Assembly (NCBI RefSeq): GCF_963675165.1
Contig: NC_087383.1
Coordinates: 4,990,979-5,054,978, forward strand
DNA from: Halichondria panicea
Taxonomy: Eukaryota; Porifera; Demospongiae; Suberitida; Halichondriidae
DNA: 64,000 nt
Reading direction: 5' to 3'
Part shown: in pieces, positions 1 to 10,707 of the stretch
Layout: each line of letters opens with the position of its first letter
How positions within the stretch are numbered: the stretch's first letter is position 1
Program-made: the position numbers and the translations under genes
Notes under the pieces: generated by a model
The model's database searches: none
What the model saw: only the letters and a program-made list of their open reading frames with translations
What the model was told of the DNA's origin: nothing

Positions 1-115
1 AATTATGATAACCGACAAAGTTACAGTCGAGTACCACCTCTATACCAGACACTTACTATTATTGAACACTAGCTGTCATGCGCATATTGACTATGATACA
101 ATTATACTATACATG

Positions 116-507
116 CAGTGGAACCTCCATTACACGCTATATAACGGCCAAGAGCTCAGGTCCGGATTGAAACTACAATGACTTCAATGTAAAGCAACCT
201 CTCAGGAGCGACCACCTCTCTACTCCGTATAACGAGCAGCTTTCTATTATTGCTGAGATAGCATTATTGTGAAAAAAACCTAGCTGTAGCTTGTCTCTAC
301 AGCCTTTTCAAAGCTTGTATGAGCTAAAGAAGCAGTTAGCAAAGCTCCAAGATTCATTCGCAGCCAGAAATGACTCATAGAGCATACAATGTATGTATTG
401 TCTTCCTTGGGAGGTTTTGATATACATAGATGGCAATTGAAACTTCCCAAGGAAGACCACCTTCTCTATAACGGCCAAAAGGTGCCCGTTTTATAGAGGT
501 CCCACTA
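116..507. repeat. Pogo/Tigger-like MITE
   Basis: The left end reads CAGTGGAACCTCCATTA and the right end reads TAGAGGTCCCACTA, its imperfect reverse complement. Both lie next to a repeated phrase (TATAACGGCCAA, once at each side). The ends resemble pogo/Tigger-type termini, which is a resemblance only. There is no coding capacity. The rest of positions 1-860 shows nothing recognisable; a terminal exon of the MFSD12-like gene could be hidden there. Confidence 0.5.
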
Positions 508-860
508 TATAATTATACACTGACAGTGCTAGTAGCACTAAGGTATGTCAATCACTCACCATCAGGAACATGTACGACAATTCATCTAGCTACCTCGGGA
601 ATAATTCATGAAGTGGGCATTCACCATAATTTATTGCAATTTTTAACTGTCACAAACTACCAACTGTCAGCTAGTTAGTGCAAAGCATCATGTTTGAACT
701 ACAACTGCGAACGTCCACTCCTATAATTTTATAGCAAACACACCGTAGGTGTCAAACTTGAGCAAGTATTATAGACTGAGCGTATATGGCTGTTGTGTAG
801 GCAATTTTGATAGTCATGAAATACGTCACATAATTATATAGACAATAATTATAATGTCCA

Positions 861-3800
861 CTAACAGAGACAAATGTACGTACCTTTAGACTTGTTGCTC
901 ACTCTCAAGAACATAATGAGTGACAACACGGCAAGAGCAACACAGGCGAGCAGTGACGCTCCTCCAGGTACGAATACCAGTACGTGGCGATAGAACGACT
1001 GGCATTTTGGGCAGCACACACTGAATGAATGTATACGTACATAATTATACCTTGTAAAAATTATGATTGCATGTACATGTATATACATGTAATATATAAT
1101 ATACAATGTAAACGTAATCATTTGTTTTAAACTCACTGTTCTGTGTGATTACAAGGGTGAAGGGCTTGAATGACTGCCACAGCGATGCCATTGGATATCT
1201 TATCAGTGAAGCTCATTAGTCCATAGACAAAAGCACCACTACCCTATTGTGTGTATGTCATAATTATGATTGTGTATTATTGTTCAAACAATGTACCAGC
1301 TTTGAAACAGCTAGTAAGGTCACTTCCTTTAATGGCCCTAGATTTAAGGTTTCAAGAAACCATATGGGTAAGCCGTACAAACCTACAGTGCATGTGTACA
1401 TAATCACCACAGCGGGTCCAATGAGGTCAGCCACCATAGACAAGGAGGTGACTAAAATGGTGGCCCCACCCCCTCCTATCAGTACTGTCGACCCGTACAG
1501 GAACACCTCCTCCACTATATTCTGAGGAACACTCTGGACCCAGAACCACACACTGAGAAAAGAAATACATAACTAGTACACCACATAACACATAATGGTT
1601 ACACTTACAGTCCTCCCCAGATGAGAGCCAGGCCGATAAAATACACCATCTGAAAGTAAGGGGTAACTTATTGAATTACACGTATGTACATTTCAGTAGT
1701 TGAACACACTTCATAGATTTGCATGCAGTAATAAGAGATTCAATACCACATGGTTGAACGTACATATCTGCCAATAATCTTGTTGAAGAACTTGAGAAGG
1801 AGAGTCATAAGGAATCCTGATACATAAATCACCAGGGGACCAATAGCCACACTATTCTGTGTGGTACGGAGAATATAGAGTATGAAGAGCTACCCGGTCA
1901 GTATAAAAGGCATGAGGAATATCCACTAGTATAAAGAATGTACATGCAGTCATATTTTTAAACATGTGCTCAGGTAGGCTTTTTATGCCAAGCACTTGTA
2001 AATGACTATTTCAAGGGCAAACATTACACGGTGTTCATACATTCAGCACAATTACGCTTTAGCTCTAGTGCAAGAGAGGAATACACAAGCATGTAAATTG
2101 TGCCCATAAGTCAAGCGTCAAGCTTTGTCACTCACCACTCGCCCCAAACATGCTCTGATGCAAGTTGGGACATCGTCCGGTTTCTGTGTAAGGTATACAT
2201 GGTCCTAGATACATACCTTATTCAATTTAAGTGAATCCACTAGATACAGGGGAATGTACACTTGAGTCAGGTTCACCATCAGTCTCGTGCACATGTAGAT
2301 CACAGCAACCTGCACAAGTGGAATTTGGATCACAATACACCACAGGGTGGTCAATATGACACGCACGGCACACACACTGTACTACATGTACATGTAACCT
2401 TGTCCCAGGTTAACATTAATTTGCGCTATCTCCCTTCCAATAAAAATGCATAATGAATGTAATAGTCCACATTGTACGTCTATATAGAGTAGGGGTAGCC
2501 AAACATACCATATAGCGGGTCATTAATTTTTATTGGTGCAAATTTTCGTACAGATCGAGTACCCATTTAAATTTCGTATAGCTCAGGATAGTGACGTTGA
2601 ACCTAGTGTGCCAGAACATTTTTGCAGTTTTAATTTTCGTAGGTGCTCTACTGATAAGAAAAATACAAAATTTCCACCTTACGAAAATAACCCGCTATAC
2701 AGTAGTAGATTTGAGCGAGAATGGTGAATGGGCTGACAATCAACACCATCACCATCACCACAGTACATGCAGCAAGTACATGTACACATTTCCATACAAG
2801 AAGTCATGTTAGGCACAGTCCATTGAAAATCATGCTGTTCATGCACATACATAATTATGCACACACAAATGCTATTGTACATATTAACGCAGCTATTAAA
2901 ATAGAGCAGCTGTCTACACATTATAGACAAAATAATCATTGTAACATGTACATACACCGGAAATATTCTCCCACCCAGTGTTGAGCGATACAATCAAAGC
3001 CAATTTAGCAAATATCCTCCACGAACATAGCAAAAACGGCCGGACGCAACGTCTATAATCTCGTTTTCAGGCTGATTATTATACAAGACGGATTGACGTA
3101 CGGCTCTCTCTTGTTTCCACACTTTTCGGTGCTTCCTCTGGCCAATCAACTTTCATATTGTTTTTCTCAGACTATTAATTGTTAATACAGTTAGTGTATA
3201 ATTATTATACCACTGAGGCTATAAACCTAACAACAATAAATGTATTTGAAAAGATCAGAAAGGTAAAACAATAAGACTTACAGCGTAAAACTGAGGGTTG
3301 AGGAACCATTTATAAAACGCAAGCTTCTTGCCATTACTCTTCTCATCGTTCTGCTCTGCAGATGTGCTTGGCTCTCTAGTTCCAGCATGGAAGAGCAGGG
3401 AGCAGAAACACCCCGCAGCTATCACCCCAAGTGCAGTACCCTGTAATATTGAACAATAACCTAATTATTGACGATGTACCGGTAATACACAATACACACC
3501 TTCTTTTTTATTAGCATAAGCAATTAAGGCAGCGCTAATTCCTGCATCATACTTATTCTATGACACAACATTTTAAGATGCACCACTCACTCACACAGTG
3601 TGTATATCAGGCAGATCGATCTAAGATAATTAACTCACTCACAGAGAAAATCCACACATCCCCGGGTACTACATCATCTCCAGTGCTGTGCCCCAGTGTC
3701 TCCAGGAGCACAAACATCACCACAAACACACTCAAGTTGGACACAATTGTGGCCGAGTACCTGGAGAGAATTCATCCCACCTTACTTTTTACACATTACA

Positions 3801-4654
3801 TGCGAAATACTAGATGTGTATATAGACAATGTACATCTACTGCTCCCTCACCTGATGGCGTTGAGCCCCACTCGCTCGTTTTCATTCTCTGTCAACTCTG
3901 GAATGAGAGAAAGGTGACTAATTTGAACTGATGCCCATCCAAATTGAAAAATGATGATCGGAATGGAAAAGTAGATGACTTTAATGTGTATTGGAGTCCC
4001 TTCAGTGTTACCAGCATTGTCAGAGTAGGTATTATCATTACAATTGGATGACAAATTTGTGCCATTTGGATTGCTCACTCCATTTGTGCAAAACAAACAA
4101 TTGTGCCAAAAGAAGAAAAACGAGATTGCAACCATTATGGTACCAACCAGATGCCAGGTTTTTCTGCGCCCATATCGTGATCGGGTTTTATCACAGAGGA
4201 ATCCTATGACTGGGGTAGCAGCGGCATCAGCTACTTGTCCAATGAGCAGTATTATACCAGCATATGTGTTGTCTATTTGGAGTACAGCATGGAAGAACAA
4301 CAGGAGGTAAGTGAACCACATGCTGGCACATAGATCGTTAAACACATGGCCAAATCCATAAGCACCTTTGCGAACAATAGATAAGTGCTGATGACTAGCA
4401 ACAGGCACGGAATCAACACCTTGGACTGAGTTTACTCTGTGTGGCTCCATAGGCTCCACTGAGCCATTCTTAGGCTCCACTGAGCCATACCTAGGCTCAA
4501 CAGAGCCATATCTCGACTTTGATGGGGGCCTGGAAGGCAGGAGAGGGGGAGGGCTAGTTGGTGTCGGTTTACTGTCAATGCTGGAACCATCCAGGCTCTC
4601 TGTATAGCCAGGAGGGGGAGAGTTTAGACTCGGATTGGCCTTCAGACTATCCAT
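861..4654 (-). CDS. MFSD12-like major facilitator transporter
   Basis: This is a polytopic membrane transporter of the GPH/MFSD12 branch of the major facilitator superfamily; vertebrate MFSD12 is a lysosomal/melanosomal cysteine importer. Exons in transcript order: 4654-3852, 3760-3643, 3440-3282, 2309-2217, 2183-2136, 1856-1764, 1649-1609, 1552-1408, 1243-1137, 1020-884. All junction phases agree. After a proline/serine-rich cytosolic N-terminus of about 90 residues comes the MFS signature region ([20 protein letters not shown], then [20 protein letters not shown], the loop 2-3 motif). Later exons encode hydrophobic helices such as [19 protein letters not shown]. The N-terminus holds three near-repeats of YGSVEP. 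The model gives about 580 residues, longer than human MFSD12 mainly because of the N-terminus. The last exon ends in phase 1; reading on reaches a stop at 861-863, but a separate terminal exon further left is possible. Transport substrate is not shown by the sequence. Confidence 0.85.
2511..2699. repeat. MITE with TATAGCGGGT ends
   Basis: It starts TATAGCGGGT and ends ACCCGCTATA, with internal AATTTTCG/CGAAAAT repeats, inside an intron of the MFSD12-like gene. Related elements with TAGCG(C/G)G ends occur near 17147-17306, 36122-36319 and 46360-46675, so this is a dispersed family. Confidence 0.6.
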
Positions 4655-4880
4655 GCAGTACAGTTTCGCACGCTCAAACGATGACTTTTGACTGAGGCAG
4701 AGTAATAATTACTGTTGCCTGTATTTATAGTCTAAATCACATGACCTATTAGATCTAATTACTCTAACCTCATGATCATAAAGTTTATGTTTAGACTATA
4801 ATTATGAAAAGTTCAAGTCTTGACTGTTGACATTCCAAAGCAGAACATTCTTCGGTTTCAATATCTGGATTTCAGGGATC
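4655..4880. promoter_or_regulatory. Probable bidirectional promoter (MFSD12-like / dioxygenase-F-box-actin)
   Basis: Only 226 bp separate the two start codons of divergently transcribed genes, so the promoters must overlap or be shared. The interval is AT-rich and contains no obvious repeat. The regulatory role is inferred from layout alone. Confidence 0.4.
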
Positions 4881-7800
4881 ATGGGAAACGTCGCCGGTCA
4901 TGGTCAGGCTGAGGAAACAAAAGTTCTAGTGAAGCCTATGCTGACTACAGCTCAGAAAAACTTCAAGGATGGTAAGCTAGAGCATAGATACTATCTATGG
5001 TAAGAGTGTTAACGTTTCCAAATTTTCTTTCTAAAATTTGAAGCCCTCTGTTGTATATAGATCCTACACTTACAAAATAGTTATAGGCCGAGTCCAAAGT
5101 CTGTACCGTACTTATTCGATTTAAAGCGACCCTCCAAATATGCGACACCCTCGATCTTTTCCAATTTTCTGACCTCTAAAAATAGCGACTGCAGTGTTCA
5201 CAATTATTTTTTTATGTCGCGTCCTAAATAGAGGTCAAACCACAGCCTCGATTCCAGGCCGCAAGAAACAATGTAATTTAAGCGGCCTATAATCGAGGAC
5301 AGTAGAATAACCTCCAATTAGATGCGACCCTCTAAATATGCAACACCAGGACTTCAACATAATTGTTCAACCTCCAAAAGAAACGACCTCTGGCTTCGTA
5401 ATTATTTTAAAGTGTCGCTTTAAATCGAATTATATCCCGTTGCTACGTTGTTGCCAAGTGCAATATGAAGCATATTGCACTGCTGAAAGTCATATTGCAC
5501 TGACCGCAAAGTCATATTGCACTGACCGCAAAACGCCCCTCTGGCAATTAGACAGACAATTAAATTAAATTAATACGCATGAGAAATAACAAGTATCAAA
5601 GTATGTCCAGCCATGCAGGAATGAATGTTCAGCACTGCTGAAGTTTCTTCTTGCAACCATGCAGGTTTTAAAATTGTCCAAGATTCATTTTATGGAAGAT
5701 TCTGTGTTCCTAGATCGACCTAGTCCTCGACATCGTGACGCATGTCAATTCTGCTTCACCGTAGCACTAGAAGTGGCTCTTTTTGCTGGGGGCATGAGCT
5801 GTTTTGCAGCAGTGTAGAAGCGATCTTTCTTGGCTTGGTTATGAGGCCGAGCGTAGACCAGCAGCTATTCACTGAGTAGTGGGGTGGGGCTGTTTCTTTG
5901 CAGCAGTAAGTGGGGCGGGGCTGTTTTGCAGCACCAGAAGTGGGGTGGGGCTGTTTTGCAGATTTCAGTTGAAACTCCAACAATTTTGTGTCAAGCCATT
6001 CGTCGGTCATGCCAAACTTATACGCTGCAGATACTGGCGTCTAGAAGAGAGAAGAGATGGAGCTGTGTCTAGAGTTGTCTCTGTCTTTTTTTGTGCTGTT
6101 TATATTGTGTTACTAGGACAGTGTTATGTTGCTATGCCCTTGGGATATAAACTAGTTATAACACGTGCACTCGGGCTGCATGGCATATATTGCACTCAGC
6201 CCTCGGGGCTGGCGCCCTCGTGCTTCAGTGCAATATATTCCATACATCCCTCGTGCCCGTGTTATAACTATAACTAAGTGCGGTATGCTAAATTCAGAGA
6301 CCAGAAGGCCTGAGGGTATCTGAAGATTATTGATTATGCCTACAGGCCTCTCACGTGCACCAAAAGACTAATTAATAACAAATCTATTCGACTATAATAT
6401 TATATATACATGTATATAGGAGCTCTCTCTAAATCAACAACCGGATGCAAAATGCGCTACTGCAGAGACTAGGTCGGATTTTGTGGCAGTCAAACGCTAG
6501 TTGAGCATAATTAAGTCTCCTACAGATGCTCAGGAGCTTCCTTGGTCCCACGTGTTCTTTTCAAGCTCTAGTTCGCATACCACGCCCTACCTTTCCCTTT
6601 CCCTTTGCGTTGCCTAAATCAGCTATAGGCCTCGTCTACGGCGTAGATACCATTAGACGAGGCCTATAGCTGATTTACGTATCTGATAATAGATCTCCGT
6701 AGAAGACCTCTGAATGTCTGACTGAGAAAATAATGAACCTCTCAGTAACTAATCAGATTGCACCATTATTTTACCCATAAGTCAACAGTGCAAAGCCTCC
6801 AAGCCATATTGCTGCAATTTGAATGTGGCTGCTACTCTACGGTAAAAAGACATCTAAAGCTAACTCAATTCTCTGTTCAATTTCTGGTGCCTTTATTTTA
6901 TTGGTAGCAATACAAAAAGACTGAATTGCAGTTTCAAACTATAATTATATGCCCATCTAATCTAGATGTACATGGACAGCACCATGACCATTACCCTGTA
7001 CACACACCATGCAGTATCACACCCTAGCAGTATTACGTCAGGTAAGGACAGGCCCAAAGTGACCAGAGAAGATCTCGCAGTTCCTGGAGCTCAGTGCTTC
7101 CTCCTTCATGGACTGCTCACTGAAGCCGAATGTGATCACTACATCACAGAGACTGAGAAGATCGGTTATTCTGACATGTCTGACGTCTTCCCTACTGATT
7201 ACCGTAGCAATGATCGCGTCCTATCCATTTGTGACCCTCTTGCTGACGAACTGTGGAACAGAATTGAGCCGCTTATAACGCGCAAGGAGGTTATTAGAGT
7301 AAGGCCTATGGGCTTTGGTAATAAGGGAACATGGAAGCCTTTTCGTGTAAACGAGTGCTGCAAGTTTGGGAGATATTCGTAAGTGAATTAGTATTAATGA
7401 TTATTCAGAAAAAAACTTTCAATTCTGTTTTAGGAGAGATGGTCACTTTTCCCCTCATATTGATGGTCCGTGGGTTCCTCGCGAAGACGAGAGCAGCATC
7501 TTCACTGTGGTCATCTATCTGAATACACTAGACTCCATGTATCAGGGAGGAACTACGAGATTTTTATATGAAGATGATTCAAGTAAGTTAGTTGTAGCAG
7601 AGTAATTTATAACAAGCCTATAATAATTTACACTGCATTTTTAGCAGATCGACCTATTGTTGTAGTGTTGGCTTTCTATATATACCGTACCAACTCTATC
7701 CCTCCTTTGTTTCGCTTACCCCTTGGTTTGCCAGTAATCATGCACTCTTGCATTGTTTAATTCCACCAGCTGCACGAGGACTTCTGACTGTAGCCTACTA

Positions 7801-10338
7801 GCGCACTTATATGACTGGCGCCTTTCATGCTGTGTTTACAGGCAGAGTGGCCGGCTATGTGACTCCAAGAGCAGGAACAGCATTGATATTCAACCATGAT
7901 GCTCTGCACGAGGGAGAGCCTGTTACTTTAGGGGTGAAATACATCATACGCACTGAGATAATGTATCGGAGAGTGGACACGGAGATGCTTTCCAATCTTG
8001 GAAACTACCAGAAGGAGGAGAGTTACATAAAGACACTCACCCTCTACCAAAAGTCATGGGAGCTGGAACAAGGTCAGTTCCTATATTTTGCTTGTCCAGA
8101 GTAACTAATAACTTTATCTGTCACAGTGGGAGATGTGAAAGGGTTCACGGACACCTATCTCCAAGCTATCCAATTACAGAGACAAGCCCAGCGAAGCATC
8201 TCTTCTGAATCCAGTGCCACTGGTGATATTAATCTGTTATTGCCACATGAACTTTACCTGACAATCTTTGCATTTCTAAAACCAAAGGAACTGTGCACAT
8301 GCATGATAGTGTGCAAGGTTAGTTGTACTCATAAATCTATACCTGAAAAATGTTCACATTTCTATCAAAAACAGAGTTGGTATAACATTTGTATGGACGG
8401 ACAGTTGTGGTATGATTTATACCGGAGGAAATGGCCTGTAGGTATCAACTTGGAGGCTACTATCAACCCTAACAAGCCAGCACTGAAGGTATATAGACTT
8501 TATTATTTCAGTCCAAGTACGATTTCATGTGTTGCTTATATATCTTAACATTTTTGCGTGCAGATCACGGATGAGAGACCTTTCTTGAGGGACTGGTTCG
8601 GCCATTACAAACAACGAACTTTAATGAAACAGCCACAGAAAGTAGTAGTAATTGACATGGGAAGCTTCTCATTTAAGTGTGCTGCCCTCCATAGGGCCAA
8701 GTCAACCATTAGGAAGTGTTGCATTGAGTCAGTAGTTGCCAAGGTAGGTGCATCTATTACATGCATCGAATTCTTTTGTATGCATGAATTCCTCTCTTTC
8801 TGAAACACTTTTGGTGTGCTGAGATTTCTGTTAACTATTCCCTCTAAACACTAGGTCCCTGGAGCATGTGACATACATATGCGTCGCTTTTTCTATGAGC
8901 GGTACTTTTGTGGAGAAGAAGCACGAAATGGTTTTCCTGGTCAGACTGTTGATCTTGTAGTTGGAGGAAAGCTAGTCAATACTCAAATGATCCCAGAGGT
9001 TGTCACAGGACTGTTCGTGGACTGTCGCGTGAGACCAAAGTACACTCCAGTTATCATCTTAGAGCCTCCGGGTCTCTGGTCGAGGAAAACTAGGCTGGAG
9101 CTTGCCGAAATCTTTGTTAGAAGATTCTATAACCCTAGCATCTGTTTCCTCAGTTCTGCTGTGGCAGTATTGTGCAGGTAATTGTTCACCCTGCATTATC
9201 TTTGCATAATAGAGTGTGTGTCGTACATCTATCAATTTCTACTTTAATTTTCAGCTTGGACCTCCAGTGTGGTGTTGTGGTGGATGTAGGTCATGGTGTT
9301 GCTACCTCTTCAGTTGTGTGGAACAGAGAGATGTGCAACAGTGTTGACTGCTCTCCGAGTGAGGCCACACCAGAGAAACTAGCAGGCTTGATTGAAGGAG
9401 TGATACAAAAATTCACCAAGGATAAAGCAACAATTTCCGTACTCAGGGGTCTCGTGGTACTAACAGGTATAGATATAGGCGTGTATATGTGATGGTGGTC
9501 CCTACTATGTCACAAGTTCACGTACCCAATACATCTACAGGTGGAAAAAGATGTTGTAGTGATAGTCTTCAAAAGGAGTTGGCTAAAAGTGATTCAAATT
9601 ACAGAGTGACAGTACCAGGTTTGTAATACCTACTGGGAGCTTGCAGAATATTTTTGTGACCACTGCACCAAGTGACATAATATATAATTATGATTGTCTA
9701 CGACTGCATGTGCTTAAAGTAATGCAGTGTGTGGGTATTGATATGGCATTTTAATCTTTTTATGTTTCTACATGTGTAGTTGATGTTCAGTATGCGGCTG
9801 TACTAGGAGGTTGCAGTGTGGGTAATCTGTCGGGCTTCCAGAAAGTTTGCAAATCTGAGCTACACCAGCTTCATGAAGATTCAAAAGCTATTCCTAGAAA
9901 GCGAATGAGAAGTGTCTTCTTTTATGATTGCCCGATTTTGTATTGGTACAAGCTTCTCAATGGAGGAAAAGCGTCTATGTTGGTACGCGCAATGGGAGTC
10001 ATACATCATCTATATGTGACTTGCACTAACCTCTACATTGTCGTTGCTATTAATTCTCTATGTACACATGCATGTACAGTTAGTGTGTGAATTGAGTATA
10101 GCAGTTAAGTCAATTCCTAATGGTACACCCCTGCATGTATGTATGATTAGGCCTGGTCCATATCTACTGACTTTCTTGGCTGTTATTGTACTAGCTATAA
10201 TGCCTATAATATGCACACATACATGTACTGACGCTAGAGATTCTCAACATTTTTTTATAGAAACGAGGCACTAAAATCAGATGTCTGGCATCTCAAAGAA
10301 GTACTAACCACGCATTTCTAGCAAAAATTTACCTGTAA
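4881..10338 (+). CDS. Fusion: P4H-type 2OG-Fe(II) dioxygenase + F-box + actin-like domain
   Basis: Twelve exons: 4881-4971, 7015-7378, 7434-7582, 7842-8072, 8127-8317, 8375-8488, 8564-8743, 8855-9177, 9255-9466, 9541-9618, 9780-9982, 10261-10338. Every phase matches and the total (2214 nt) gives 737 residues. Residues about 40-265 form a 2OG-Fe(II) oxygenase: the iron ligands are HID in FSPHIDGPW and the His of LHEGEPVTLGVKY, with Lys ten residues later, the spacing of prolyl 4-hydroxylases. Residues about 313-363 are an F-box (LLLPHELYLTIFAFL, then SWYNICMDGQLWYDLYRRKW). Residues about 395-735 are actin-like: VVVIDMGSFSFKC and GVVVDVGHGVATSSVVW fit the two phosphate loops, LVVLTGGKRC the adenosine loop, and VLGGCSVGNLSGFQ the actin C-terminal region. 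An F-box implies recruitment to Skp1-Cul1 ubiquitin ligase; the hydroxylation substrate is unknown. The first-exon assignment rests on phase and splice signals across a 2-kb intron. Confidence 0.8.
5114..5431. repeat. MITE with TTCGATTTAAAGCGAC ends
   Basis: The left end (TATTCGATTTAAAGCGAC) and the right end (GTCGCTTTAAATCGAATTA) are inverted repeats. A second, inverted copy lies at 17836-18168 and shares internal phrases such as CCTCCAAAAGAAACGACCTC. It sits in intron 1 of the fusion gene and has no coding capacity. Confidence 0.75.
5459..5535. repeat. Short tandem repeat, TCATATTGCACTGACCGCAAA
   Basis: About three imperfect units of roughly 21-24 nt containing CATATTGCACTG occur in a row in intron 1 of the dioxygenase/F-box/actin gene. 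Confidence 0.6.
5871..5960. repeat. 31-nt tandem repeat, each unit ending in TTTGCAG
   Basis: Three units of about 30 nt start AGTGGGG(T/C)GGGGCTGTTT and contain TTTGCAG, which looks like a 3' splice acceptor. It lies in intron 1 of the fusion gene; no exon is supported behind it. Confidence 0.6.
6153..6270. repeat. MITE with TAGTTATAACACG ends
   Basis: The left end TAGTTATAACACGTGCACTC and the right end GTGCCCGTGTTATAACTA are inverted repeats, with an inner pair ATATTGCACT/AGTGCAATAT. This is a foldback element in intron 1. Confidence 0.65.
6615..6677. repeat. Perfect 24-bp inverted repeat (hairpin)
   Basis: Positions 6615-6638 and 6654-6677 are perfect reverse complements (TAAATCAGCTATAGGCCTCG.. 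and its mirror) separated by 15 nt. It lies in intron 1 of the fusion gene and matches no other element in the window. Confidence 0.85.
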
Positions 10339-10707
10339 AATGCAATGTGTATATTATGTAACAACAAGTAATTCTTCGCCTGCACAGAAATTACTACATC
10401 ATGCATCTGAACAGGAGCGCCATGATTGGAAGGAAGACGTTGCTGAAGATGAACTATTTGTTGAGGGGGAAGACGTTGCTGAAGATAAACCATTTCTTGA
10501 GGAAGAATATTAATAGGCATTGGAACCCTGCAATCTGATTGGTCCACTAGACAACGATTCTTGAAATTATTATTATATACTCCACACAGGCTCAGGCTTT
10601 TTCTGTTCTTTGTCACAATAGTTCATAAGATATTATTCACGACCACGTACTGTTGTTAGTGTGCACTTACACTTTATAAATTATAATTGTTCTACCTAAA
10701 TCCACAA

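Noticed and set aside
2721..2984. Open frames of 87-104 codons on both strands near 2.7-3.0 kb
   Set aside because: They overlap each other in an intron of the MFSD12-like gene, are His/Thr or Cys-rich low complexity, and show no splice or family support.
5879..6277. 132-codon open frame on the plus strand
   Set aside because: It is created by the 30-nt G-rich tandem repeat and the adjacent foldback element in intron 1; not protein-like.
7331..7522. Alternative frame over dioxygenase exons 2-3
   Set aside because: Shadow of the spliced dioxygenase reading frame; the correct frame has the iron-binding HID motif after splicing.
10329..10616. 95-codon minus-strand frame with repeated LPPQQIVHLQQRLP
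   Set aside because: Two copies of a short GAAGACGTTGCTGAAGAT repeat in the spacer produce it; no homology or splice context.
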